Positions 22,985-35,239 of a DNA stretch of 64,000 nt are shown piece by piece. The first letter of the stretch is position 1. Each line of letters begins with the position of its first letter. A program made the position numbers and the translations under genes. The stretch is from contig OY744537.1 of assembly GCA_963556195.1 (NCBI GenBank), positions 18,327,774 through 18,391,773 on the forward strand, in the 5' to 3' direction. The notes under the pieces were generated by a model. It was not told the origin of the DNA. It worked only from the letters and a program-made list of their open reading frames with translations, and ran no database searches. Source of the stretch: Sepiola atlantica (lineage: Eukaryota > Mollusca > Cephalopoda > Sepiida > Sepiolidae).

Positions 22985-23245
22985 ACTCCTAATGCAAGGA
23001 GAGTAGAAAGTGAACTTTCGGTATACTTTTGGCAGCCTCGTAATTTTCACTTCTCTTATTTTGACCTTTAGTCCTCACATTCCATGAGCGATGTTTCTGA
23101 CAAAGGGGGAAAATTGCTGTTTTCTGGGTTGGAATCTATCCATCTAACACTTATCGTTGGCTAGTTTTTGACCTTGAAGTAGTATTTTTTGTTTTAGTTC
23201 CTTACATCAAGTGGCTTCATGCCTTGTCTGGAGGGATTTCCATAA
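22985..23245 (+). repeat. Diverged copy of the 7891-8330 repeat
   Basis: Matches 8120-8375, including CACATTCCATGAGCGATG and TCAAGTGGCTTCATGCC. The open frame of the other copies is broken here. Confidence 0.75.
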
Positions 23246-23269
23246 AAAAAATTTATTTTTAAATCCCCT

Positions 23270-23840
23270 GCTTGTATAAGAGTCAGATTCGGTCCAAGAT
23301 GGAGTACTGCCGCCACATCTTGGGAGGGGGCCACTAAGAGACACTCATTCTTGTCTTGGCAGAGTACAAAATCGACTTTGTAATCTAGTGGGAGAAGAGA
23401 TCTTCTTTTCCCTGCAGCCCCTTTCTAACAGAAAAGACGTTGCTAGTCTTTCTCTACTCTATCGGTATGGTCGGTGCTCGACTGAGCTTCAAGCTCTGGT
23501 TCCACCCTATAAAACCTTCTTAGCAAGAATTTGTCTTTCTCCAAATTCTTCAAATAACTTATCTTTCTTCCTCTATGTACCTAGAATCAAACTGAACTAA
23601 CATAAACAGAGTTTCTTTCCAAGAACTTCCCACCTGTGGAGCACGTTACAGTGGGAATGTTTCTCAACAGGCTACAACAGGGGCGTTTTCAAGTCCAATG
23701 TCAACAAATATCTGTCTAGTCATCCTGTGAATTGAATCATGGTTCTCAATCCTTTCATAGTACTGTTCCATCATCCAACCGAAAATCTTACCAACCCTTA
23801 TCCTCGAATGGCTTTTGGCCTTGCGAAGTGGTTATCCATT
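23270..23840 (+). pseudogene. LINE 3' end fragment (subfamily B)
   Basis: Frames encode RSKMEYCRHILGGGH, then SNRKDVASLSLLYRYGRCST, ELQALVPPYKTFLARICLS, and in another frame SFFPRTSHLWSTLQWECFS. Same RT C-terminal pattern as subfamily A. The 3' region ends CCCTTATCCTCGAATGGC, as in 45050-45520 and 46330-46780. Broken by stops and shifts. Confidence 0.75.
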
Positions 23841-23849
23841 AGTATAGAA

Positions 23850-24800
23850 CCAAAAAAATTCTTGATTTCGTAATTCTTACAATGAAAGGCCTCATTCTAT
23901 GACATTAGACTGTTCATAAATGGTTTCATTTACATTAACCACAAACAAAGAGAAAATATTAACGAAAAAAAAACAACAAAAAGAAAAGAATAAAAACAAC
24001 AAAAAGATGTGCACTTAAAAGTGCTGAAATCTGAAATTAGTTATCAGCAAATAAGAAAATTTTAAAATTAAAATTAACAATTTGGGATTGAGATATTTTA
24101 ATTCAAAGATCCTTTTAGCAATTAATTGATCACTAAACTAAGATAAATTCAATTTCTAGTTTGGCAAGAACAAAAAAAAATATCAATAATTATTTAATCT
24201 GTTTTTAGATTGCCAAACTTGAAAAATATCCTTTGTTTGAAATAAACAAAAAATCCCCATTTTTTTTTACATTCTGAAATAACAACAAAATGTGAAAAAA
24301 AAAAAGCATTACGATTCTAAGATCAGTAATTCCCTTCTTAACAGTTTGCCTCTTTGCTTCATAAATCAACGTTTCATGTTTATGAACTCCGTAATCAAAT
24401 TCTGTTTTGGTAAAACTGCACTTTCGCGGTGCCACAAACTCATGCATTTCTATTTCTATGTACTTATCTTGTCATAAAATGGAGAGAAAAAAACTCACTT
24501 TAAACCAATACAAATGTGTAGTTGATTTTTTTTATATTTAAAAAAATAACTTATACTTCCATGTAACAAACATTAGATCCCCCATTTGTATCCACTGTTC
24601 AGTAATGGAGGAGTCAAATAGATTGTCTACTAAATTGTGATCAATGTTCAGCTTCTTAAACCCAACACTAAAGAGAATTGTTAAACGATTAAAGTTAAGA
24701 GAAAATATTGTTCTGCTAATTAAGCTTAGTTAATAAAGCATTCTTACAAGCAAAACCTTAAAGTTTTGCAGTTGTCATATTTTTTAACATAGTCGCCACT
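23850..24800. other. Non-coding AT-rich stretch
   Basis: No gene, RNA or clear element seen. Confidence 0.5.
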
Positions 24801-24814
24801 TTCTTCTTGCCGTT

Positions 24815-25110
24815 GTTGTTGTTGTTCTTCTTCTTCATCATCATCAATCTTCCGTTTAACATCCGTTTTACATGCTGGCATGTGTTGGACGGCTTTAAAA
24901 AAATTACTTCCAAACTAACCTATCGCTATCAAGGTCTTTATCTATCCCTCTTGGTCTTCCCTGTGAACTGAACCTGATACCTTAATTGTTCTACATCTAC
25001 TAACCCAAGAACTCTCATCCATTCTTTCATCGTGGCCATACAATTGAAGTCAACTCGTCTGCGCACATCTCCCTATACTGTCTAGATTTAATTCTCCTTA
25101 TTACTTGTAT
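24815..25110 (-). pseudogene. Old LINE 3' end, same family as 4655-5045
   Basis: On the minus strand the sequence ends in CCGTCCAACACATGCCAGCA and a short GAT-type tail, preceded by remnants of the family C-terminus (for example the counterpart of the CTTGGGTAAGTAGATG-type segment). Strongly diverged with frameshifts. Confidence 0.7.
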
Positions 25111-25534
25111 AAAATGTTAAACCTTGAGCTTTTCAAAAAAGTAGACTATGACTTTCTAATTTATACCTTTTATGTAATGTTATCCAAATGTAATAACTAT
25201 AGCGGCCAACATACATATATAAAAAGGTTTTTACTGTAAGTAAACAATACAATAGACAGTTACAAGTTGGGTAACTGGCTTGTAATGTATACGGGGAACT
25301 GGCTTGTAATATATATGAGGTATGTCCCGGTTGTCACACTCCTCAAGACTAGTATCATTGCCGTTGATATAACCGGGATCATGTTTATAAGGAATTGGGT
25401 GTCTTTTCTATGTCAGTATCAGAGGAAGATTTGAGCTTTTTATGATTCGAACAAGAGAGGAAAACGCAGGGTTTAATAGTACCCCATAATTGAACTTTTA
25501 AATCTTTAACTGGAATAAGTGTGCATGAGTTCAG

Positions 25535-25880
25535 GTATGGTAGTTTTGTTTTACGGCATATCAACCCTTTTTGGGTTATTTAATGCCGAATCTGGTCATT
25601 ATAGTAAAAGTTTTTATGCTTCAAGTTCTTTATATCTTCAAATGTTTAATCATCGTTTTTGGTTTGGTAGTTTTGTTTTACGGCATATCAACCCTTTCTG
25701 GGCTATTCAATGCCGAATCCGGTCATTATAGTAAAAGATTTATGCTTCAAGTTCTAAAAATAAAATAAAAAAGGGGAGGGAGAAAGGGAGAGGGGCTGTT
25801 GTTTTTGTTTTTGGTTTTGTAGAACATAATTAAGTTTTACAAAAAAAAAAAAAAAAAAAAAAAAAAAAACGTCAATGTAG
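25535..25880 (+). repeat. Tandem repeat, ~127-base unit, about two copies
   Basis: TAGTTTTGTTTTACGGCATA recurs with a spacing of 127 bases (25541 and 25668). The following poly-A stretch and CGTCAATG correspond to 9480-9540. Related single units are at 9290 and 36075. Confidence 0.8.
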
Positions 25881-25899
25881 GTGAATTTCGTCTCAGGGA

Positions 25900-26680
25900 G
25901 CCACAGGGCAGCCTGATCTGGTATCACCAGGCATGAGTTCAATTAACACCTCTGTGATAATTGATGTAAATGAAAATCTACCAGGTGGCACGGGTGATTT
26001 ATGAGGAGAGGGTGCAATTTGTACGGAGAAAAGAATATTCAACTGCATGAACTATGCAACTATCAAATCTTATTCGATCTCACACATTTATTAACCTATT
26101 CATACTGTTAGGTAAGGCATGAACACCATGGCCCTGTAATGGGTAACATACTAGTTTTTATTTAATGAAGCATTTATCTTTTGTGTTTTTGCATGAAATA
26201 ACATAAAAAGATATGTAAAGTACGAAAAAGAGTTCTCTGGTCTTCGGTTGGAAATCCGAAGATTGGGCACATATGCTTCAAACACTACACTGTCGGTATT
26301 TATTTATTTTCTAACTTGTATAACCTATTTTGAGATGTTTCCACTTAGAGAATGGTAATTGAAATAAAGAGTGCATGCATAACTTTACAACTTATCCACA
26401 GATTGACCAATCAAATGTGTGCACACTAAGAAATGGTAAAATCTAGAACTTTCTACAAAGTTGTCTATAAAATAACCGGTTTGGAAAAAGAAAGAAAGAG
26501 ATCGAGCCAAACTGACGACAATGCTACACAAAGTTACGACACCCATGACTGGCATTTTTTGTGCAAATAAAAACGCCAAAGTGTTAACCAATTTTCCATC
26601 CATCTGACTAAAAGATGTACTATCAACTTTAAACACCAAAAGCAACCAACTTATTCTTCCTTCTGTAACAATAATGCTAT
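25900..26680. other. Non-coding stretch
   Basis: No gene recognised. A minus frame of 86 codons (26385-26645) is open and hydrophobic but has no motif I know. Confidence 0.5.
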
Positions 26681-26691
26681 GGCTATGTTAT

Positions 26692-26819
26692 TTTATTTAC
26701 CTCCTTTCTAGGAGGTTAGACACAGAGTCAGATGTAGGTTTGATGAAAGTGTTTCTGTGGAACAAACTGGATTCGAACTTGGCACAGCCAGGTTTTCAGT
26801 CCGTGTCGCTAACCACTTA
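26692..26819 (-). mobile_element. tRNA-headed SINE sharing the U2-SINE tail
   Basis: The 128-base element has the 10-base target duplication GCTATGTTAT (26682-26691 and 26820-26829). The head on minus shows TAAGTGGTTAGCGACACGG (A-box) and CCAAGTTCGAATCC (B-box). The tail, TCTAACCTCCTAGAAAGGAG then GTAAAT, matches the U2-SINE tail CCTAACTCCTGGAGAGGAG, GTAAAT. Confidence 0.8.
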
Positions 26820-28932
26820 GCTATGTTATCTCATGTTGAATGCAAACTCGATCATCAACTACAAAGCAGCATCAACATGTCGACAGTACCTTAACGAGAC
26901 TGCTAAACCTTCCTATAACATGTCATTTGCAAAGGATATATAACAAAATTCCTACCAAACTGCCTAATAATTTCTCAAACATATTTCTAATTTATCGCTC
27001 TTTGATTGAACCTTCAATGTACGACATGTCATATATGCACGCACCTGCAATCACAACAAATTACAACACTTTTCTTCTCGTAAATAAATATTGTTCTTTA
27101 TGTTAATGATGATCATTATCCTTTTCATTTTCTTTATGTTTGTCATGTTTTCTACTAATTTAACAAGGGCCGCGGCAATACTAAATCCCTGGACATTTAT
27201 GGTGGTCATCTTTTATCTGTCTCGAAGGGTTAGCAATTGTCTGAAAAGGAACAAAGACGTGCATAAGGTTCTCTATAAGGGAGAAAATCAATATAACCTT
27301 TTCACTTCTGATAACAGACGACACACAAGCTCACATATTCTTACTATTCCTATAAAAAGAAAAAAGAAAATGTGCTGCATCGTAGTTCAACAGTTTAAAT
27401 GTAATGCGTCCAGAATTCAATGTTGAAAAATGAACTAAATTTTTTTCCCCTGAATAAACATGTATATACTATTTATAGTCGTTTTGGACTAGTTCATTCT
27501 GGCTGTGAGGGGTGTTTATCTCTCTCCAACAGAAATAACAAACAAATAATCTTAATTATTTACATGTTTCGAACTGTTGTCTTAATTTTGGTTGTCGTGT
27601 TCACAACGTTTCGGCCGTTGTACTCTCTGAACTTCTTCAGATGCCGTTTATCGTAGTCGGTAAAATTCTGGGAATTTCTAAGCATGTAACACGTTACCTG
27701 AAGTTAACTGAAAATTACAACAGGTGAAACGTAGGGAACATGACGCAACAATCAAGATGAGGATAACAAGCTGAAAGATGTAGATTGAAGTGGTCGATGA
27801 TAGCCGAGGGCGACCCAAAGGCTCCCTTTTCATTAGCTACTACACCAAGGGGGGCATTACTCCTTTCCCAGAATTACTCCAACCTTATAATCTCTCTGAG
27901 TGTTTAGCAAGGGAGCATCAAGTACCATTTTTTTAGTCTTTGGTATGACTCGAGTGAGGATTGAACCCTGGTCTCCTGGCCCAATAGCAAACACTCTTAC
28001 CATTATGCTAAATGAGTCGGTCAAGATGTAAATGTAAATAACAAGAATAACCTATCGAAAAAATATCATGAAATAATCTTAATCCTTGAAAATATTCCAT
28101 AGACTTATAAAAACAGCTAGCGTGATCTTTAACATTCATGGAAATCATGACCAACGAATGAGCACTGCTCCATTTGTGGATGGTAAAAAAACAACAAAAA
28201 TTTAAAAAAAAATAAAAAGTTAAATTTAAAAATTTCCCAACCATAAAAAGCCCCAATGTCGGCAAATATTTCCCAATAGCATTTTCTCTCCATATTTTAC
28301 TTTGGCCATGAAAATTCATTAACTGTTCTTCTCCATTCCATTTCTCGCTCCCCACCTCTCCCAAGCCAACCAATAAAATAATGTCTTCATCTCTTAATAG
28401 AATCTTTAAAATATGTGATACAAAATTTTTCTTGCAACTATATTTAACAGGTAAAAAAAAAAAAATACACAAAAAACTAGAAAAACATTTTCTCCTAAAA
28501 ATTTGAAAAACAAAACGAATAGTTTTTTTGTTTTTTTACACACACAAAAAAAAGATTTACGTAATTTTCACATAGTAATTTCCCCTTCAAGATAGAAAAT
28601 GTTTCTACGCTAATAGTTGCTGCATGAATTTAATAAACAGATAAAAAGAAATAAAATATGTCAGTTCATTTGCCTTTCTTGATAAAAGTTCACGTTGTAT
28701 CGTAGGGTGACAAACAGTTAAACAGAAAGAAATACACCCAGACTTCAATGTTGGAAATCAACGATATATTTTTCTTTCCTGAATAAACATATACACATTA
28801 TTTGGGACTAGTTCATTCTGGCAATAAGGGGTGTTTATCCCTCCACAACGGTGCAAGAAAGGGTCAAACATGTAATTAAAAGAAAACAAAAAGAGAAAGA
28901 AAAAGAGATGAGTGAGAAGAAAGAAAGAATAA

Positions 28933-28935
<3 letters not shown>

Positions 28936-28997
<62 letters not shown>

Positions 28998-29026
28998 TAA
29001 GAGAACTTCAGGAGCAATGTCGGCAA

Positions 29027-29079
<53 letters not shown>
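28936..29079. repeat. Compound microsatellite, duplicate of 2202-2367
   Basis: (GA)n, (GACA)n and (TA)n with repeat numbers different from the first copy. Confidence 0.95.
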
Positions 29080-29082
<3 letters not shown>

Positions 29083-29380
29083 AAAGTTTTAGTCATTTAT
29101 ACATACAGAAAAAACACAAACTATATGTATTCCACATTAATGATATACTGCAAGACCCCTCCCTAAAAAAAACAAACAATTTATACAGGTTATCCACAAG
29201 AAATGGCATCCACAGAAACAGTCCCTACTGCTAACAATACAGAAGCATTCTCCTCTTATGTATTCTTAGTGACAGCAATACTATCCTAACACTAATATAC
29301 GGCCTCCAAGGGGTTGGACTTCTTGGAATATTAAGTAAATCCTCATATTGCTGACTTAGAACAAGCCGATTTTTTATGTG

Positions 29381-29413
<33 letters not shown>

Positions 29414-29418
<5 letters not shown>

Positions 29419-29704
29419 ACTCTCCCGTCGATTTTGACATATGAGTGCCCCGCCAGGGGCTGCCCGCGCATGAATTTGTAATTGCAAGGGTTGCGCAATC
29501 CCCAACAACCGCTCTCCTGAGTCGGCATTGCTTGATTCCAATGGCAAGTAGTAATACAAGACAACTGGAAACAATGCCGAGATAAGCAGAGAGCACATAC
29601 AGCACCTGGTATTCCCAAATGGTCACCCATTTAGTACTGGCCAGGCTCGACGCCGCTTAACTTCGGTGATCTAACAGGAACCGGTGTGTCAACGTGATTG
29701 TGCC

Positions 29705-29705
<1 letters not shown>
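29414..29705 (-). mobile_element. 5S rRNA-derived SINE, duplicate of 2706-2977
   Basis: The 5S-like head at 29705-29595 contains CACCGGTT, GATCACCGAAGTTAAGC, GGGTGACC and GGGAATACCAGGTGCTGTA. Its body has about 20 extra bases (GGGGCTGCCCGCGC, 29445-29475) missing from the first copy but with a counterpart in 47074-47363. The first copy therefore probably lost them. (TA)n tracts lie on both sides. Confidence 0.85.

Positions 29706-29758
<53 letters not shown>
29706..29758. repeat. (TA)n microsatellite
   Basis: About 53 bases, longer than the interrupted TA tract at 2978-3003. A GT-rich stretch follows. Confidence 0.95.
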
Positions 29759-29767
<9 letters not shown>

Positions 29768-30348
29768 CGTGTGTGTGTGTGTGCCCCACTTGTGGCTTGA
29801 GTGCTCTAGTAGGGGAAATAATTGTTTCCATTTAGCATAACGTGTTGATCTTCACAATTAAAACAGGGTTCTCTCAATGTACAAACCCACATACAAACAC
29901 TAAAATAGGCCTACATCCAATAATACACTGTGTTTACAGTATTTTAACAGGAGATCCCCTCATCTGAGTGACCCCACCAGAGTTAATCATACGTGATTTT
30001 CCTCAGCAAAGCTGACAGTTACATGAGCCGCTTTCATTATACAAAATGTAAATGCTGCAAATCCTGTAAACGGTTTGTAAGTCATTGAATGATGTCACAG
30101 CTGACCAATCGCATTCTACAGTTTCTTTTGTTTTTTTTCTTTTGTTTTTTAATCCACTAGCGTTGGCCAGGATGCAGTAAAGTCATTGTAGTTCTTCATT
30201 CTTATTTGTTTCCACATAAAGTAGACAAATTCTATTTTATTTTTCAATAAAATATGAGTTGCTATTTTTTACATGTGAATATTTAAAAATGTTTCATACT
30301 AGCAATCGTCTAGGCCGGACTAAGTAATTTAAAAAAATAAACTGTAGC

Positions 30349-30820
30349 AATGTTTCGGCCAATGAAACCTCCAACCTTCTTCAGGTACATCGTTTCGAAC
30401 TTGGGAATCTTTGTGCCTAACTCGAAAAGCGATACGAAATTTTGAACTGAACCCTTAATTTAATCCACAAGGGTGGATTGTTCTTGTTCTGTCAGTCATG
30501 ACCAGGAAGAAGTGTTTATTAATTATCATATTATTTTTAGGTATTACCGCCGATAGTAAGGATTGAACCTTCAACCTCCAGAACACTGTCATTTAGAATT
30601 GATTCTTAATTAACGTCATTATCCGTTGTGCCACGTGCTCAGCTAAAAATTCCGTACAGGTTCCCGAATTCGACATAAACATTCCCAAGTTTGAAAATAT
30701 GCACTTGAAGAAGGTCAGAGATTACATCAGCTAAAACGTTGTAAAAATAGCAAGCAAGATGAGAATAGTAGTCCGAATAATATTCCGAATAATAGAAATT
30801 ATCAATCCTCATCTAAAAAT
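30349..30820. mobile_element. Foldback with hammerhead-like arms, duplicate of 3601-4060
   Basis: Outward hammerhead-like cores at 30349-30386 (minus) and 30704-30742 (plus). A tRNA-like SINE lies between them at 30539-30642. Confidence 0.6.
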
Positions 30821-31429
30821 ATTCGAAACATAAACGATTCATTGAACGCAAATTGCTATTTCAATCATAGATGAGGAGTTGTTCATACCATTCGCAATGG
30901 TATTACAATTTAAGTGAATGCAATAGATCCGACTGAATTTGAAATCACCTTAGTTGATTCGATAGTCGATGCTTATATCCTCACTCCAATCATGCCCCCA
31001 TCCCGAAGTAAAAGAAAAGAACAATTATTATTTCAATTGCTAGCATTATGCAAAACTCATTCTAAAAGGGTTTTGTGCTAATAAAAGCATTTTTATGCAT
31101 TTGAGATAATTCAACAATATGTGGATGCACATGTGTAAAAATAAGGTAAAATCAGAAATTTCCACATAAGGTTAAAAGTAGAAAGTGGAAAATTCCATTA
31201 GAAGTTAAAAGTTTATAAATAAAAAAAAATATATTTTACTGGAGAGCATGGTACCCAAGAGATGTGTGACCTCGGCTGGTGACCCCCTCTTTTTCTTCAA
31301 CAATTTGCATGGTTAGAGGATGAGGCTTATCAAATTTCCTAGATCTAAAACAGCTTTAAAGTAGTAAATGAACACAGACGCACAGACCGACTGACACACA
31401 TCCTTCATATCAGTATAGAATTACCTATA

Positions 31430-31770
31430 GTGAAATGTGAGTCTTAAAGACAATATATCTGATGCCCTCAAAGGAAGATTAAATCTGGACAGTATAGGGA
31501 AATCTGTGCAGAACAGGAGACTCCAATGGTTTGGTTACATTGAAAGAATGGATTATAGTTCTTGGGTAAGTAGATGTAGAACAGTTCAGGTAGCAGTTGA
31601 GGTGCCGGTTCAGTTCGCAGATGAAGACCAAGGAAAACATGGGAGAACATGATAAGGATGGACTTGAGAGAAATAGGGATAAAGAAAGACCTGGCCAGAG
31701 ATAGTTTAGTTTGGAAGTTAATTTCGAAAAGCCATCCAACACATGCCAGCATGTAAAGCGGACGTACCAC

Positions 31771-31815
<45 letters not shown>
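31430..31815 (+). pseudogene. LINE 3' end, duplicate of 4655-5045
   Basis: The 71-codon frame at 31437-31652 differs at only two residues from the first copy. The (GAT)n tail (31772-31815) is shorter and is preceded by GTACCAC, which the first copy lacks. Confidence 0.8.
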
Positions 31816-31816
<1 letters not shown>

Positions 31817-31819
31817 AAT

Positions 31820-33870
31820 AAATCACAGTGAATAAAGATAAAATAAAGTGAAACGTTCTTAAAAAAAGGAATCCATTTGATCAAAAGTATAGAAAAGAAA
31901 TAAAGAATGTCATTACTAATATTCAATTAGAATTGGTTTAAACAGGTCATATCTAATCTGTCATCAATGCTAGCTTCATTGTACATTATTGTCCAATAAA
32001 AGTGTTTATACACAATCCTGCTTTCCTAACACTAATCCTCCTTTTTTTATCAAAGTTCTTGTTAATTAATTCTCTTGATAAATCCAATTGTTGTTTTTTT
32101 TTTCAGGACATGTTCCAATGAAAAAAGAAAAAACTAACAAAGTTATGAAAAAGAAAAAAAAAACCCAAAAGAAAACACTTCAGCAACTTGAACAATTCTG
32201 TTCATTAATCGCATTAAAGAGAAAAAAGGAATTTGCTTTGCCTCTACCATTTGAACCAAGGTACATCTGAGTTATGTAGTATGCTAAGAGATTGATGGGG
32301 GGGAGGGTGGTATATATTTGAACACTTGCAAAAAAATAATTTAAAGCAGTCATAGGAACTTGTTGATTCAACCTATGCCATTCATTTTTTAGCAAAATCA
32401 ATTTTTGACGACTGCTGCATAGACAGACCTCTTTGTTTAGCATATACATTTCTAATATATAAAATTAAGTCAGCCGGACTTTCAACTTCAGACATAAATA
32501 GCATTGCCTCTAACAAATCAATATTTGATTCTAACTAGCCAGTAAGATATGGAAATTTTCAGTCTGTGTTCTTTACACTTACAACTTCAAATTCAAATAA
32601 ATTTCATCAATTACATACTATATCCAACCTGTTTTCTTTCAGTATCACTCAAATCCAGGCATACATTGCTAAATTTCATTGGTTAATCATTTCTGTTCAA
32701 TAGCCAATCATATTGCTTTGATAAGTAAAATACAAATGGCTGCAATTATCTTGTCACCTTCTCATCACTGTGTAAGTAAAAATGATTCCGCTATTAATTC
32801 TTCTACATTTCAATTCTAGCAATTATTCTGAACTAAAACAGCGGCCCGACTTCACTAGGTCCTACCTATTTAACTATTATTTGTTAATTCGAAACAAAGA
32901 TTAACTAGATGAAATGTTAAATTTAATTAGAATTTAATATATATTGGGGGGGGGGGTCCCCATGTAATCGGTGAAAATAATACCTGTCGGTATTCATGAA
33001 ACGTTGTCCGGGTGACACAATTTACTTTGTTTAAATCCCATTTTATTTGTTTAATCTGATTAAAAATAAAAATGAATACTTTTGACTAATTACATAAAGG
33101 ATAAATGATATAGAAATCTCACTTGACTTAACATATCTGCAATTGGTTTTTTTTTTTTCCTTTTTAATTAAAAATATTTACATGTATAGGGGGGGGGGAG
33201 ATAAAAAATTGGGGGAAGGCGGGCAAAAAAAATTTTTTTTTTTTAACTAAAAAATATTTCAATGACTGGTAATATAAAAAAAATTGAGGGGGGTACAAAA
33301 AAAAAATTTCTTTCTTTTTAAACTACAAGTCTTTCTATTTATGGGCGAGGGTACAACAAAAATCGAGGTAGGGTCGAATTTTTTTTTTCTTTATATTCAA
33401 CTAAATATATATTCTTTGTCATAAACACAGAAAATCAATGTCTAACCACCACAGAAATATGACTGGGGCTCCATTGGCTTACGCGTGAGCCTTCATTTCT
33501 GATGCGGCAGCCTAGCAAAAATATGCGACCGGAGGGAGCATATATTTGCTAGTAAAGGATAAATGATATAGAAATGTTAATTGACTTAACATATCTGCAA
33601 TTGCATGATTAAAAAGATTTTATTAGAACAATTAAAGCACAAAACCATTCCATACGTGATTGATTAGAGAATTTTTGCGTAACAGAATTCATATGCTTCG
33701 CGTTCCAAGATATATATTTTACAAGCTATTTATTCACCAGTCAGTTGCATAATTTAGGTCTTAAGAGAGGTAGACTAATAGCCACTGAAACGGTGTAAAT
33801 GGAAAACGTTATCCTGTTAAATATCTTCCTGGTGGTATTGGTGGGATGCATAATAAATATGACTGTGAGG
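31820..33870. other. Non-coding stretch, duplicate of 5050-7503
   Basis: No gene recognised. The empty site for the first copy's mariner MITE lies at about 33405-33408. Confidence 0.6.
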
Positions 33871-33877
33871 TTAAGTA

Positions 33878-34261
33878 CAGGGTGGGCCAAAATAAGGGTC
33901 CTATCTTTAAATTTGAATAACTTGAATTTGAATGACTTCCACAAAATAAAAGTTAAACTCACCAAACTTTATGTGTGTGTAGACTGACCCTTCCGAGATT
34001 TTTTGAAATAAACAAAACAAATTTTAGCCGAAAAACACTTCTTAAAACTTACAAAAACTAAAGTATTGTTTTTTACACTGTTTTGAGTTTTTTAAGCAAA
34101 AATAATGTTTTCTAAATGAGGGTACGTTCCTTAGGGCTAATACGGCTAATGCTTGCTTCGGAAGGAGTCCTTTACTTATTCTAAAAAAAAAAAAAAAAAA
34201 AATCAATAAATAAAAAAGTTATGAATTTTTAAAAATAGGACCCTTATTTTTGCCCACCCTG
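33878..34261. mobile_element. Mariner-type MITE, second copy only, inverted relative to 6649-7033
   Basis: The 384-base element has ends CAGGGTGGGCCAAAATAAGG and its inverse, flanked by TA at 33876-33877 and 34262-34263. The first copy has a single TA at 7504-7505 in GTTAAGTACTTATCTGCC, an exact empty site. The internal sequence is the reverse complement of 6649-7033 with few changes. Confidence 0.9.
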
Positions 34262-34648
34262 TACTTATCTGCCTTCTTCTATTCATGACGAATAAGGAAT
34301 AAAATAGCGATCAGGATTTCCTTTTAAAATCGATGACATCGATTGAAAATATTTTTTTCTTTTTAAGAATGCCGACTAATATTTGGCATATACGTTTGAC
34401 AAAACAGATTGTTTTATCTACCTTTTGTTAAGAAAGCTATTTTGGTCAGTGAAATAGGGGAAAATCTGTTTTTACTTTATATATAAGAGTAACATTAGTT
34501 GGAGAGGTTACCACTTCGACTGAGCTGCTAAGTTGAGGAGCCAACAGACAACTGGGAATACTCTTCTCCCAGTGAACTCCCCATATCACGAGAAGAAATC
34601 CCAGAAAATAGCAGCAGACTGAAGTCATATAAGTACCCAAAAAAGAAT

Positions 34649-35068
34649 GTGGCATTGGAGAACTTTGAGTGGGACCTGGTCAATCTTATTGAAATTGGCA
34701 TGTCCCTACCCTCCTATTTCTTCTCAAATTGCTGTCTAATTGAGGGTGTACTATACTGTAATTTTTGCTGCTTTAACTTGGAACTTTGGTGTCTATACTC
34801 TGGGCTATTGAAGAGAGTTGGTATCAATAAAGGTCAATTTCGTCTCGGAAACGATCATACACTAAACAGTTATATCTCAAAGCAAGTAGAAAGTGCACCG
34901 TGGATTCACTTTCGGAAGCCTCGCAACTCTCGCTTCCATTATTTTGCCCTTTACTCCTCACATTCCATGAGCGACGTTTCTAACAATAGGGAAAGAATTG
35001 CTGTCTTCTGGGTCGGAATCTACCCATCTAACAGTTATCGTTGGCTAGTTTTTTTTATCTTCAAGTAG
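34649..35068 (+). repeat. Duplicate of the 7891-8330 open-frame repeat
   Basis: 139-codon frame with only a few replacements from the first copy, ending earlier because of a single-base length change in a T run. No recognisable domain. Confidence 0.5.
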
Positions 35069-35145
35069 TATTTTTTTTTAGCTCCTTACATCAAGTGGCT
35101 TCATGCCTTGTCTGGAGCGATTTGCATAAAAAAATTGTTGTATTC

Positions 35146-35150
<5 letters not shown>

Positions 35151-35235
<85 letters not shown>
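35151..35235. repeat. Microsatellite (TA)n-(GA)n
   Basis: About 60 bases TA and 25 bases GA, expanded compared with 8395-8440. Confidence 0.95.
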
Positions 35236-35239
35236 TACA

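Noticed and set aside
26385..26645. 86-codon hydrophobic minus frame
   Set aside because: No motif, no conserved relative in the window, and composition fits AT-rich non-coding DNA.
33799..33987. 62-codon plus frame across the MITE boundary
   Set aside because: It joins flanking DNA to the end of a MITE, and the first copy has no insertion there.
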